Part shown: positions 8,961 to 19,059 of the stretch, piece after piece
Layout of the letters: every line of letters begins with the position of its first letter
How positions within the stretch are numbered: position 1 is the first letter of the stretch
Assembly: GCA_965216135.1 (NCBI GenBank)
Contig: CBDCFL010000024.1
Span: 682,001 to 746,000 of the forward strand
Length of the DNA: 64,000 bases
DNA from: CBDCFL01 sp965216135
GTDB taxonomy: Bacteria > Pseudomonadota > Alphaproteobacteria > Rhodobacterales > Rhodobacteraceae
Direction of reading: 5' to 3'
Notes under the pieces: model-generated
Told to the model about the DNA's origin: nothing
The model's database searches: none
Seen by the model: only the letters and a program-made list of their open reading frames with translations
Translations under genes and position numbers: made by a program

Positions 8961-10120
8961 TACCAACGGCCCCCAGATTTGACTCAAGGGGATTCCCACG
9001 AGCGGCGTGATCTGATTCAGTGGCATCAAGGCAAGGGAGGCTTTGATGGCAGTAAGGATTACGCGCAAAGACAAGTCCGCAGGCGAGCTTCGCCAGGAAG
9101 CGGCGCGGTGCCGGGATGGGAAAGCGGCGCGACGGATGTTGGCGATTGCCCTGGTTCTGGATGGGGTTGACCGCAAGACGGCGGCAGAAAACTGCGGCAT
9201 GGATCGGCAGACGCTGCGGGATTGGGCCCACCGTTACAATGCGGAGGGCGTGTCGGGCCTGTTCAACCGTCGCCCGCCGGATCCACCCTGTCTGCTGAGC
9301 GCGGCACAGAAGGAGGAGTTGGCGGAAATGGTTCGGGCGGGTCCCGACCCCGAAACCGATGGGGTTGTGCGCTGGCGGCGCATTGATCTGAAACGCAAGA
9401 TCGAAGAGCGCTTCGGCGTCACCATGCATGAGCGAACTGTTGGCAAACAATTGGCAAGCCTGGGCTTTCGGCGTCTGTCGGTGCGCCCGCAGCATCCGAA
9501 ATCCGACCCGGATGCACAGGAGGCTTTTAAAAAAACTTCGCCGCAGAGGTAGAAGCAGCCTTGCCGGAAACAGCCCGCAGCAAGCCCCTGGAGATATGGT
9601 TTCAGGATGAAGCGCGGGTTGGCCAGCAGGGCACGCTCACCCGTATCTGGGCCGAGCGTGGAACACGCCCCCGTGCCCCGCGCGACACCCGCTATATCTG
9701 GAGCTACATTTTCGGTGCCGTCTGCCCGGAACGGGCTGAAGCGGCCGCTCTGATCATGCCACATGCCGACACACAGGCCATGAGCGCGCATCTCGCCGAG
9801 ATCGCTAAAACCGTCGCATCGGGCGCACATGCCCTTCTCATTCTGGATGGCGCTGGCTGGCACGGTTCGGCAGAGCTGGAGGTACCCGACAACATCACCC
9901 TGCTCAAACTCCCGCCCTATTCCCCTGAACTCAACCCGATGGAAAATGTGTGGGCTTATCTGCGTGCCAACAAGCTCGCCATATCCGTCTTCGACAATTA
10001 TGAGCAGATCGTCGACAGGTGTTGCGAAGCATGGAACTTCTTTGCAAACGACAAAACCGCAATCACGTCAATCACTACCAGACAATGGGCCAAAACGGTC
10101 AACGACTAGGGCCGTTGGTA
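8961..10120 (+). mobile_element. IS630-family element copy D (1160 bp)
   Basis: Ends are TACCAACGGCCC and its inverse GGGCCGTTGGTA, a perfect 12-bp inverted repeat. It is flanked by TTA at 8958-8960 and 10121-10123. It lies between the inner boxes of the left end of IS21-2. It is a distinct member from types A and C. Confidence 0.88.
9046..10109 (+). CDS. IS630-family transposase D, two overlapping frames joined at an A7 run
   Basis: The N-terminal half (9046-9552) carries the helix-turn-helix (MDRQTLRDWAHRY). The catalytic half is in the next frame, opening at about 9540 and ending at 10109, with WFQDEARVG, LLILDGAGWHG and ELNPMENVWAYLR. They meet at seven A (9529-9535). With eight A, as in copies A1, B, C1 and C2, the frame would be continuous (KKNFAAEVEAAL). 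Either slippage on the A run makes the full enzyme, or one A has been lost. Confidence 0.8.
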
Positions 10121-11180
10121 TTAGGTGGGTTATGATCGTTTAAAATTGACCCTCTTGTTTTGTTAACGTCCGCGCGTATTAGCGCGGAGAATGAGCAGGT
10201 GATATTGATGGAAAGTGCAGCGAAGATCCGTCGCATGGTTTTGCGTGATGGGCGAAGTATTAGATCTGTGGGCCGGGAGACGGGATTGTCGCGGAACACG
10301 ATCAGGAAGTATCTGAAGGACAGCTCGCCTCCGAGCTACCATCGTCAGGTTGATCCAGTTCGGCACAAATTGTGTGACTATGAAGAGCGGCTCCAAACCT
10401 TGTTTGAGCAGGACCTGAAGCGCCCTCGCCGAGAACGTCGGACAGGGGTGAAGCTTTATGAGCAGCTGGTTTTGGAAGGATACACGGGGTCGTATTCGCC
10501 AGTTCAGCGTTTTGTTCGAGACCTGAAACGCACGGGTTTGAGGTCAGGAGATGCGTTCATTCCGTTGCAGTTCCAGTCTGGCGATGCGCTGCAGTTTGAC
10601 TGGAGCGAAGAACATGTCGTCTTGGGCGGAATTGCCCAGAAGGTGAAGATTGCCCACTTCCGTCTGTGCCACAGCCGCAAGCCCTTTGTTGTGGCCTACC
10701 CCGGGGAACCTCAAGAGATGGTGCTTGACGCTTTCGTGAGAGCGTTGACCTTTTATGGCGGGGTTCCGCGCCGTGTGATCATCGATAATCCCAAGACAAT
10801 GGTGACCTATGTATCGCGCTCGAAAGACCGGATCTTTCACCCACGCTTTCTGGCCTTGATGAACCACTATGTCATGGAACCGGTGGCCTGCACGCCCGCG
10901 TCGGGCTGGGAAAAGGGTCAGGTCGAAAACCAGGTGCAGTTTTTGCGCAGTCGGCTGTTCACGCCCAAACTGGCTTTTGATGATTTGGAGGGCCTGAATG
11001 CCTGGCTGTATCTGCAATGTGATGCCCTTGGATCACGCCCCCATCCAGAGCGACAGGATCAGACAGTTGATGCTGTCTTTGCTGCAGAACAGGCTGAACT
11101 GCGCCCTCTCGGCCGCCCTTTTGATGGCTATGTTGAGAAGGCCGTTCGGGTGCGCTCTACTTCCAATTCTTAGGGTCAGA

Positions 11181-11256
11181 GCCTGGTTCAATATGACAGC
11201 AACCGCTACAGCGTTCCGGCCTGTTTTGCTGGAAACCATGTCTCGTTGCGGGCCTA
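11181..11256 (+). repeat. 76-bp direct repeat, copy 1
   Basis: A segment of istA (coding for LVQYDSNRYSVPACF and on) repeated exactly at 11478-11553. The two copies bracket the IS200 remnant. This is far too long for an IS target duplication. Confidence 0.9.
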
Positions 11257-11477
11257 CCTGGCGCTGTCGACGGTGATGCAGCGGATCAAGGGGCGCTCAT
11301 CCCGCAAAATCCAGATGGAGTTCCCGGACCTGCGCAAACGATACTGGGGCAGGCGGTTTTGGGCCCGTGGATATTTCTCGACCACATCAGGCAATGTGAC
11401 TGACGATGTCATACTTCAGTATCTGGAGCTTCACTCCAAACGGAAACCTACCGGCATCAGCCGGTAGTGGTTTAGTT
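11257..11477 (+). mobile_element. IS200-family remnant (TnpA C-terminus plus right-end hairpin)
   Basis: The frame YLALSTVMQRIKGRSSRK, with KRYWGRRFWARGYFSTTSG, is the C-terminal part of the IS200 single-tyrosine transposase; the tyrosine helix is still recognisable. Immediately after it, CTACCGG and CCGGTAG (11448-11454 and 11461-11467) form the subterminal hairpin expected at an IS200/IS605 right end. The left half is absent. Confidence 0.8.
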
Positions 11478-11553
11478 GCCTGGTTCAATATGACAGCAAC
11501 CGCTACAGCGTTCCGGCCTGTTTTGCTGGAAACCATGTCTCGTTGCGGGCCTA
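11478..11553 (+). repeat. 76-bp direct repeat, copy 2
   Basis: Second copy of the istA segment at 11181-11256. From here istA continues in its normal frame, so this is the native copy. Confidence 0.9.
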
Positions 11554-12012
11554 TGCCGGTTGCGTCAAAGTGGTTGCAGGTCAAGATGTGATCGCCGACA
11601 AACGTCACTTTACCCGTAATATCAGTTACTTTGAGCCCTGGCATTATGTCCCTTTGCTGGTACGCAAGCCCGGAGCCCTGCGTGATGGCGCGCCCTTTGT
11701 GGATTGGCACCTGCCAGATGCCATGCACCAGATCAGGGTGCATTACATGAAGGGCAAAGGTGGAGATCGGGAGTTTGTAGACCTTCTTATGCTGGCGCAA
11801 GACCACGGGATTGACGTTGTGGAAACGGCCTGTGATCTGGCTGTCGCGCAAAACACCCTACGCTTGCCTGCCGTCATCAACTTGATCAATCAGTTGGTCG
11901 AACCGATCATCCCCCCACTGGCACAAAGCTATGACTATCCCATGCTGACGATGCGCCCGGAGGCCAACTGCAAACGATATGAAACATTGTGCGCCCGCCG
12001 AGAGATGACAGC

Positions 12013-12744
12013 ATGAATGCCCTCATTGATCAATTGGCTGGCCTTAGATTGCATGGAATGGCAGCTTGCGCACATGATTTGCTGTCCGCGCGCAAGTCGC
12101 CGAGCCTGACCACTGCGATAAAACAACTGATCGACGCTGAGACCGTAGAACGTCAGGTCCGCTCAATCGAGTATCAAATGCGGATTGCAAAGTTCCCGCA
12201 TCACAAGGATTTTGCCACCTTCGATTACAGCGCAGCCGCTGTTACTCAGGCTCGGATCGATCCCTTCTGCTCCGGACAGTTCACCCAAGACGCCCACAAC
12301 CTCATTTTGGTGGGCGGAACTGGCACAGGCAAAACCCACATCGCCATTGCTCTGGGAACCACATTGATCAATCAGGGCAAAAAGGCCCGCTTCTTCAATG
12401 CTGTGGATCTGATCAACGCCCTGATCAGGGAGCAGGCCGAGGGTAATGCCGGGAAGATCATCCGGCAACTGACGCCACTGGATTGCGTCATTATTGATGA
12501 GCTGGGTTACATCCCGTTCCCAAAGTCCGGCGGCGCGCTGCTGTTCCATCTGATAAGCAAACTCTACGAGAAAACCAGCGTCATCATCACCACCAACCTG
12601 GAGTTCGGTGAATGGGTCTCCGTCTTCGGCGATCCCAAGATGACAACCGCGCTCCTCGACAGGGTGACACATCATTGCTCCATAATCGAAACCGGAAACA
12701 CATCCTACCGGTTCGCTCAGAGTAAAAGGGCCCGAAAACAATAA
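12013..12744 (+). CDS. istB: IstB ATPase of IS21-2
   Basis: A full-length IS21 helper ATPase of 243 residues, starting at ATG 12013 (MNALIDQLAGLRLHGMAACA) with a 4-bp overlap with istA. Walker A is GGTGTGKT, Walker B is CVIIDELGYI, and sensor region TTNLEFGEW follows. It appears intact although its partner IstA is broken. Confidence 0.92.
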   Translation: MNALIDQLAGLRLHGMAACAHDLLSARKSPSLTTAIKQLIDAETVERQVRSIEYQMRIAKFPHHKDFATFDYSAAAVTQARIDPFCSGQFTQDAHNLILVGGTGTGKTHIAIALGTTLINQGKKARFFNAVDLINALIREQAEGNAGKIIRQLTPLDCVIIDELGYIPFPKSGGALLFHLISKLYEKTSVIITTNLEFGEWVSVFGDPKMTTALLDRVTHHCSIIETGNTSYRFAQSKRARKQ

Positions 12745-12872
12745 ACCGCAGCGCAAACAAAGCCAGCAGACGAGCTCGCTATTTGAGGGCATCTCGCCTG
12801 CTGGCTTTGCCTCATCACGGGTGGGTCACTTTTAAACGCTGAAGCCGGGTCACTTTTGAACGCTCATTGACA

Positions 12873-13872
12873 TGAGACGACGGAAGCATTCTGTGATGCC
12901 ATGTCGCGGCGTTCGCGTTCTTCGGCGGTGTGCCTGTGTCGATCCTTTATGACAATACGCGGATCGCAGTTGCCCGCATTCTCGGGGATGGGACACGCAA
13001 ACGGACCCGTGTATTCTCGGAACTGGTGTCGCATTATCTGTTTGAGGATCGATTTGGCCGTCCCGGCAAGGGGAATGACAAAGGCAAAGTCGAGGGGATG
13101 GTGGGATACACCCGGCGCAACTTCATGGTGCCCAAGCCGCAATTTGCCAGCTTTGATGATCTCAATGCTCATCTGGCTGAACAATGCCGCAAGCGCATGG
13201 GCGACAAGCTGCGTGGTCACATGGGCACGATAGGCGAACGGTTTGCGCCTGACGCCGAACGGCTCCAACCCTTACCAGCTGTTCCTTATGACGCCTGCGA
13301 CAAGCAATCAGTTCGGGTGAGCTCACTGTCCCTCGTGCGCTATCGCGGCAATGATTATTCGGTGCCGACTGCATATGGTCATCAAGAGGTTCTGGTCAGG
13401 GGCTATGTGCATGAAGTGGTGATTGCCTGCGGGGCTGAGGTCATTGCCCGCCATGTCCGGTCCTGGGAGAAAGAAGATTACATCTTCAATCCGCTTCATT
13501 ACCTGGCACTGATCGAACAGAAGACCAATGCGCTTGATCAGGCAGCCCCGCTGGCTGATTGACAAACTGCCTGAAGCCTTTCTCATCTTGCGCCGCCTTA
13601 TGGAGGCCCGGATGGGTAAAAAGGGCAAACGTGAGTTCGTTCAGGTTCTGCGACTGCTGGAGATCTTCCAGATCGCGGATGTTGAAGCCGGGATACAGAG
13701 TGCTCTCGAACGCGGCACAATTGGCTTTGATGCGGTGAAGCATTTGGTGCTGTGCCGGATCGAACGCAGACCTTCCCGGCTGGATATGACGGTTTATCCC
13801 TACCTCCCGAAAGCCCATGTCGCGGTCACATCCCCAGGCGACTACATGGCGCTGTTGTCAGGGGACCGGTGA
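12873..13872 (+). pseudogene. istA: IstA of IS21-3, C-terminal part, frameshifted
   Basis: After IS21-2 the istA sequence resumes at ETTEAFCD. A one-base loss near 12900 precedes FAFFGGVPVSILYDNTRIAV, and a second frame change occurs near 13560 (ALDQAAPLAD versus KLPEAFLILRRL). The remainder, ARMGKKGKREFVQVLRLLEI to YMALLSGDR, ends overlapping the istB start. At least two indels make it inactive. Confidence 0.8.
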
Positions 13873-14627
13873 TGACGGATACACCTCAACTGTTGCTGGC
13901 CCATCATCTGAAGAGCCTGCGTCTGCCGACTTTCCTGCGTGAGTATGACAAGGTCGCCAAACAATGCGCGGCGGAAGGCATCGATCATTCCCGCTACCTT
14001 TTGCGCCTCGCCGAACTGGAGCTCATCGACCGGGAGCGACGCATGGTGGAACGGCGGATCAAGGCTGCAAAGTTCCCGGCCGTCAAAAGTCTCGACAGCT
14101 TTGACTTCAAGGCCATGCCCTCGTTGAACAAGATGCTGGTGATGGAGTTGGCGCGCTGTGATTACATCAGCCGCAATGAGAACATCATCGCCGTGGGAAA
14201 CAGCGGCACCGGCAAGACGCATATTGGCCTCGGCCTTGGGTTGGCAGCCTGTCAGAAGGGCCTGGCTGTCGGCTTCATCACCGCATCTGCTTTGGTCCAT
14301 GAACTCCTCGAAGCCCGGGATGAGAAGCGCCTGCTGCGTCTGCAGAAGCAACTGAGCAAATACAGCCTGCTGATCATCGATGAGCTTGGATATGTGCCCC
14401 TGTCAACAACCGGCGCTGAACTGCTGTTTGAGGTCTTCTCACAACGCTACGAGCGCGGATCAACCATTGTGACGTCCAACCTGCCGTTCGATGAATGGAC
14501 CAGCACCTTCGGCTCGGAACGCCTTACTGGCGCGCTTCTCGACCGGCTGACCCACCACGTCCACATCCTGGAAATGAACGGCGAAAGCTACCGCCTCAAA
14601 CACAGCCGACAGTCAGACAAAGCCTGA
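13872..14627 (+). CDS. istB: IstB ATPase of IS21-3
   Basis: A 251-residue ATPase of the IS21 helper family, starting at ATG 13872 (MTDTPQLLLAHHLKSLRLPT). Walker A is GNSGTGKT, Walker B is LLIIDELGYV, and TSNLPFDEW follows. It overlaps the end of istA by one base and is followed by the right end of IS21-3. Apparently intact. Confidence 0.92.
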   Translation: MTDTPQLLLAHHLKSLRLPTFLREYDKVAKQCAAEGIDHSRYLLRLAELELIDRERRMVERRIKAAKFPAVKSLDSFDFKAMPSLNKMLVMELARCDYISRNENIIAVGNSGTGKTHIGLGLGLAACQKGLAVGFITASALVHELLEARDEKRLLRLQKQLSKYSLLIIDELGYVPLSTTGAELLFEVFSQRYERGSTIVTSNLPFDEWTSTFGSERLTGALLDRLTHHVHILEMNGESYRLKHSRQSDKA

Positions 14628-14782
14628 AACCCAAACAACGCCCCCCGGTTTGACCACAGCCCCGCACAACTGCGTCGCTATTCGGGGGCACTCCGCTATG
14701 CGGGTCTATGGACAAACCTATGCCTGTCAAACTGAGGTACTTTCTCTCCGGCGAGTGCAGTAGTTTTAGTCCGGCGTTGACA

Positions 14783-16236
14783 GTTTGGATCCCGAACTTC
14801 CTGATGACCTGAACCTGTTCCAGCGCGACTGGCTCACCCAGTTCCTGTTCTCGGCACTGTTTGCCGATGCCACAACTAAAGATCGCGCGCTATCGGAAAC
14901 AATTGCCGATTTGCTTCAGGACGATCGAATCGTGGATGTTTTTCGAGGCGTCATGGATGAGGTGTTCGGTGCGATCCCACCGACGCTGCCCGATACCGAC
15001 GACACTGAAGGCAGTGATGCGGATGAAGATGACGACCACGAGGCCGGTGGGCCAGGCGCAAGCGCTGCAGCAGGGGGCGGGGGAGGGCGTCTTCAGCAAG
15101 CGCTACTCCTCCAACTAGGCCGACCGATCGTTCGCGATAGGCTGCGCGCTCATGCCACACAGTTGGTATCAATCGATTCTGTGGCCTACGGCGCCTGGCT
15201 TCGGCGCCTGATCCTAGAGACCCTCGGCGAGGCCATGCTGCAGGCCTGTATCGCTGCCGCCCCCCGACAAGCAAGCGTGGACAACTTACTCGTGGATATC
15301 CGTGACGATGCCGCCGAGGACGTCGCGAGCGTCTGGATCAGTGAAACCACCCTTGGCGGTGCTGGCGTTCTTGAGGCATTTGCCGATCGCTTTGCGTCCG
15401 AACCGCGGTTGTTCTTTTCCGCGCTTGATGCCGCGTTGGCGCCGACCGATCTTGAACTGGTCGATGGCGGGTTGCGCGAGATACTCACGCTCAATCTCGA
15501 TGATCCAGAGATCGCCGATCAAATCGCTCGCCTCCGCGCAACTAACTCGCACGGCGAGCGGACCAACCTGTGGCAGGCACTGTCGCACCGACTGGCCCAG
15601 AAGGGCGGAATCGACCTTAGCCACGCCCTTTCAGTGTCGCTTAACAATCGCTTATTACGAACTGGATCTGGACCGCAACTCGACCGGTTGCTGCTCGACC
15701 TCCAAATGCATTGGGACGCCAGCGAAGCTAGGTTTGGCATTGCAATCGGTTTGCGTGAATATGCCTTCACCGCGAGTCGTGAAACCAGTTTGGCGGCCGC
15801 TGTGAGCGCGTTTTTGGCGGCGACATTGCCGGCAGCTGCAATCACCCATGTTACGGTTCTCTCCGCTATCACGAGCATGCTATGGCCGCGTGCGAACGAA
15901 GTGCGGCAGCGATCACTCCAATCCTATAATCCATATCGTCAGACTCGATCGACCGATCCGGCTGTTGTCCGCCATCTGTTGCTCAGTCGAGCGATAGCAA
16001 CGATCACATTCAACGATCCAGACTGGAAAGCGCGGCTTGTTGCAGCTTTCGAAGCGCAAGGGACGGTGCGCCTGGTCGCCGAGGCCGGTCAATCGGCGCT
16101 TTTTCGAAATGCGCTTGTTCAACTCGTGGCAGCGCCGATCAGCGTCGGATTTCTTCAATTTTTCCCGGCGATCGAGCGCGTCGAGCGCACGGGTGGTAGG
16201 ATTTTTGTGACGTTTACATTGAGGGAGCAAGTCTGA
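14783..16236 (+). pseudogene. C-terminal part of a DpdJ-like defence helicase
   Basis: About 484 residues remain, opening immediately after the IS21-3 terminus, so the true N-terminus is lost. There is an acidic linker followed by glycine-rich sequence near residues 70-105. A later segment, WISETTLGGAGVLEAF, resembles the conserved GGAG motif seen at the C-terminus of DUF1998-type and DpdJ/DrmB-like defence helicases. The stop overlaps the start of the phospholipase-D gene (TGATG). No Walker motifs are left. I infer DpdJ-like from this motif and the two genes that follow; the exact family is not proven by sequence alone. Confidence 0.5.
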
Positions 16237-16763
16237 TGCCGCATGCCTCCCGCGATCTCCATGGTCCGGCGCAGTCGCGCGCGGTTCGCGACCTTTTTCA
16301 AAGCCTGTTCGTCGCTGAGCTAATCAATCCAAGCTCAAAGATCTGGCTTACTTTTGCCTGGATCAGTGATATCGAGATCATCGACAATTCAGCACGCGAG
16401 TTTGCAGCGCTGGAGGCTGATTGGCCGGCGACGCCTATCCGCCTCTCACAGGTGCTGCGCGCACTTCTTTCACGTGGCGTACAGATAAGGCTCGTCATCC
16501 GCGAAGATGGCCACAATGACTATTTCATCGCATGCCTGCAGGTTCTGAAAGCGCGCTACGGTGACATGATCAAATGGAGGGTCGAGAAGAGCTTCCACGC
16601 CAAAGGCCTTCTGGGCGCTGATTATTTCCTCAGCGGATCAATGAACTTAACCTTTAACGGAATTTCGATTAACGGTGAGCATCTGGTTCTGCGCACAGAC
16701 CCTGCAGCGGTGGCCGAGCAGTCGATCGAACTGGAATCCCGTTGGGAGGGCCAGATGACATGA
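16236..16763 (+). CDS. Phospholipase-D-like protein, DpdK-like
   Basis: A 175-residue protein with one HKD-type site near the C-terminus: FHAKGLLGADYFLSGSMN (His, Lys and the GSxN segment), slightly shorter between D and GS than the classical motif. A single motif implies a dimeric active site, as in small PLD nucleases and in DpdK/DrmC of defence islands. It lies between a helicase C-terminus and a DpdD-like gene with overlapping start and stop codons on both sides, so the three are one translational unit. Likely role: nuclease or nucleic-acid-binding effector. Confidence 0.65.
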   Translation: MPHASRDLHGPAQSRAVRDLFQSLFVAELINPSSKIWLTFAWISDIEIIDNSAREFAALEADWPATPIRLSQVLRALLSRGVQIRLVIREDGHNDYFIACLQVLKARYGDMIKWRVEKSFHAKGLLGADYFLSGSMNLTFNGISINGEHLVLRTDPAAVAEQSIELESRWEGQMT

Positions 16764-18218
16764 TAGGCCGGGACCCAGATGATGCCCGTCATGTTCTTGC
16801 CGACATACTCGCTCTCAATCCATGCGCAACGCTCGATTCGGACTTGGCCGCATTGTGCGCGGATATCACCCAGACAGTCGCGGCACCGCAATTCCCAGGA
16901 GCACTCGTACCCGTCATCAATGCCGCTGGAGACATTCAGATCAACGTGGCATCGCCAAATGTTTCGGGTTGGTGCCGCCTGAAGCCAGTACTGCTCGCCT
17001 TTGCCGGACCGACGCTCACCAGCTTCGATGGCGTGCCGGAAATGTTTGATGCCAGCGATGTGCCAGGTGCCCGTATCATGCAGACGCAACCCGACGTAAC
17101 CGCCATAATGCGCCTCCCGAGTGAGAAGAAGGCGTGCATGGCCGCTCTGCGCGCCGTACTGCGGGCGCTCGACACGCTGTCGCGCGCACCGCAATTGCAG
17201 CGCGCTGCGCCAGTTCCGACGAGTTGGCTGCTCGCTCGCTTTCAAGATTATCTGAATGTTGGTCGGCGCGATGCGGCTGCAGGAGTTCTTAAGCGCCTCA
17301 GTTCTGAGCTTCGCCTCGATGCGCTCAACGTAAAGTTCCTCGAAGTCCAATTGCTGGCCACCTTCCAGGACTGGGCAGCGATCGTCTCACTCCCCGAATT
17401 CCCCAGCCTCTGCGTCGCGCGACGGACACCTGCGGTCACTGCCATACTTCTAGAGGCGCTTTATCGAACCCACCTAGAAGAGTCCTTCGAGGCAATCGAT
17501 GTCGATGGTACGCGTCGTAAGTTCGAGGCGGATGTCAGGCCGTTCGCGCAGTCAATGATTCTCGTCCCGGCGCCGCTGTCGCTCGGTATCGAAGGATGGC
17601 GTATCTACGCCCTTGATGCGCTGCTAAATCCAAGCCGAGATGACCTGCTCGTGTTGCTGCCCAGTCGGCGAAAGGACCTAGGCTGGCTCGCAGACATGCT
17701 GCCCCTACCGGTTGCAGGAGAGGCCAGCGGACATGAGGTCACCGCACCGCTCGACAGCGCACGTGAAGCATTGATGAGGACAGATGCGACCGAAAGCAAC
17801 GACCTGGTCGCCGATGCCATTTCGCTCCTCGCGCGCCTTTCTTCTGAGGAACTCGATCTGCTGCGCGAAACCATGCCGTTTCGTCCAATCGTACAGGCGG
17901 TTGAAGATCTGGCAAACTTAGCGCCGCCCACCTCGTGGATTGCCTGGCTGGAACGCGTGTTTGACCCGGCCTTTGCCAATGCGCTTGATGTAGCAGGCCA
18001 CGGCAAGGACGAATGGGAGATTGGCACTTCAACTGGTGACCCTGTTGAGGTACAGGCACTCGTTAGCGCGCTCAACAATGTGCAGGGCAATGACTTCGCC
18101 GCAGAGCGTACCACGCAAGCGCTGCCCTATCTGGTTGCGTGGCTGCAACGTGATCCGGAATTCCCGCGTAGCGCGCTCTCACCCATCTATTCTGAACTGC
18201 TGACGCTATTTGCACTAG
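16760..18218 (+). pseudogene. DpdD-like protein, 5' part, interrupted by IS5-1
   Basis: Starts at ATG 16760, overlapping the previous stop by 4 bp. About 486 residues precede the IS. The central part (RAVLRALDTLSRAP, PTSWLLARFQDYLNVG, ELRLDALNVKFLEVQLLA) looks like helical tandem repeats and recalls DpdD proteins of 7-deazaguanine DNA defence islands. No catalytic motif is visible. The frame ends at LLTLFAL where the 837-bp IS5 copy enters at CTAG, and continues in frame after it at 19060. Confidence 0.5.
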
Positions 18219-18290
18219 GGCTTGTTGACGTTTAGGGATTCCCAAATCGGCTGATGACTGATTCAAGGTTGCAAACAGAGGAGAGCAGCC

Positions 18291-18659
18291 TTGATCCGCA
18301 CAGTTCTGACCGACGCCCAATGGGCTGTCATCGCACCGCACTGCCTTGGCCGGGAATGCGACCCCGGTCGCACCGGCCCTGACCCGCGCCGGTTTGTCGA
18401 GGCAGTTCTCTGGATCTCGCGGACCGGATGCCCCTGGCGCGACCTGCCGGAAGAGTTCGGGCGCTGGAACAGCGTGTTCAAGCGCTTCCGAAGGTGGGTG
18501 AGGGCCGACGCTTTCTATCGTATGTTCAGGGTATTAGCCGAAGATGCAGACTTCGAATACACGATGATCGACGGTAGTATCGTCAAAGTCCACCGACACG
18601 GTCAGGGCGCAAAAGGGGGACTCCAAGCCAAGCCATCGGACGCTCTCGCGGCGGGATAA
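18291..18659 (+). CDS. IS5-family transposase, OrfA (IS5-1)
   Basis: N-terminal half of the transposase (MIRTVLTDAQWAVIAPHCLG; later TGCPWRDLPEEFG and the first catalytic Asp in TMIDGSIVKVHRHGQG). It ends in the -1 overlap with the second frame. Fusion by ribosomal frameshifting is the rule in this subgroup. Confidence 0.9.
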   Translation: MIRTVLTDAQWAVIAPHCLGRECDPGRTGPDPRRFVEAVLWISRTGCPWRDLPEEFGRWNSVFKRFRRWVRADAFYRMFRVLAEDADFEYTMIDGSIVKVHRHGQGAKGGLQAKPSDALAAG

Positions 18660-18670
18660 CGACAAAGATC

Positions 18671-19042
18671 ATGGCTCTGACGGACGCGCTCGGCAATCTG
18701 ATCGACTTCCGCCTTCTGCCCGGTCAGGCGCATGACCTGCGGGGTACCGCCGCACTGATCGAGGGCCTCACCTGCGACCAGTTTCTCGCCGACCGTGCCT
18801 TCGACGCGAACTGGCTGCGCGAAGCGCTGACCAGTGCCGGGATCGAGCCGGTAATCCCTCCAAAATCAAACCGCCGCTTCCCGGCGGAGTTCGACCGCCA
18901 CACCTACAAATGGCGTCACCTGGTCGAAAACTTCTTCGGAAAGCTGAAGGAATACAGAGGGATCGCAATGCGTTCCTGCAAAACAGATGACAGCTTCAAA
19001 GCATTCATCTCGCTTGCTGCAATCGTCATTCAAACACGATGA
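18671..19042 (+). CDS. IS5-family transposase, OrfB (IS5-1)
   Basis: C-terminal half (MALTDALGNLIDFRLLPGQA). The second Asp is in FLADRAFDANWL and the Glu region is YKWRHLVENFFGKLKEYRGI. It is probably made only as a fusion with OrfA; the frame is open upstream of the ATG (GRSRGGITTKI). Confidence 0.9.
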   Translation: MALTDALGNLIDFRLLPGQAHDLRGTAALIEGLTCDQFLADRAFDANWLREALTSAGIEPVIPPKSNRRFPAEFDRHTYKWRHLVENFFGKLKEYRGIAMRSCKTDDSFKAFISLAAIVIQTR

Positions 19043-19059
19043 ACGTCAACACCCCCTAG

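Larger units (their letters stand above)
10208..12016 (+). pseudogene. istA: IstA of IS21-2, interrupted
   Basis: The frame begins MESAAKIRRMVLRDGRSIRS with a helix-turn-helix (GLSRNTIRKYL) and a DDE core (FDWSEEHVVL, VIIDNPKT, WEKGQVENQV). A TAG stop occurs at 11171-11173. Then comes a 76-bp segment of istA, an IS200 remnant, a second copy of the same 76 bp, and the rest of istA (AYAGCVKVVAGQ to CARREMTA). The stop overlaps the istB start (ATGA). Confidence 0.85.
8930..12872 (+). mobile_element. IS21-family element IS21-2 (contains IS630-D and an IS200 remnant)
   Basis: Left end TGTGAATCGGCATGCAAAA matches the reverse-complemented right end TGTCAATGAGCGTTCAAAA. Inner boxes are GACCCA with CGTTTAAAATTGACCC on the left, and GGTCACTTTTAAACGC with a second GGTCACTTTTGAACGC on the right. 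istB is intact, istA is broken. It sits inside istA of IS21-3. I could not find a clean target duplication, so the flanks were probably altered later. Confidence 0.8.
8372..14782 (+). mobile_element. IS21-family element IS21-3, split by IS21-2
   Basis: The left part (8372-8929) contains repeated GGCCACTTTTG-type boxes and the start of istA. The right part (12873-14782) contains the rest of istA, istB and the terminus CCGGCGTTGACA. Between them lies IS21-2. The joined reading frame matches istA on both sides, which shows the nesting order. The right terminus falls inside the helicase-like gene that starts at 14783. Confidence 0.75.
18219..19055 (+). mobile_element. IS5-family (IS427-like) element IS5-1
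   Basis: Ends GGCTTGTTGACG and, reversed, GGGGTGTTGACG; flanked by CTAG at 18215-18218 and 19056-19059. It carries two overlapping transposase frames, the usual IS427 layout. A nearly identical copy in opposite orientation lies at about 41755-42590. Confidence 0.9.
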
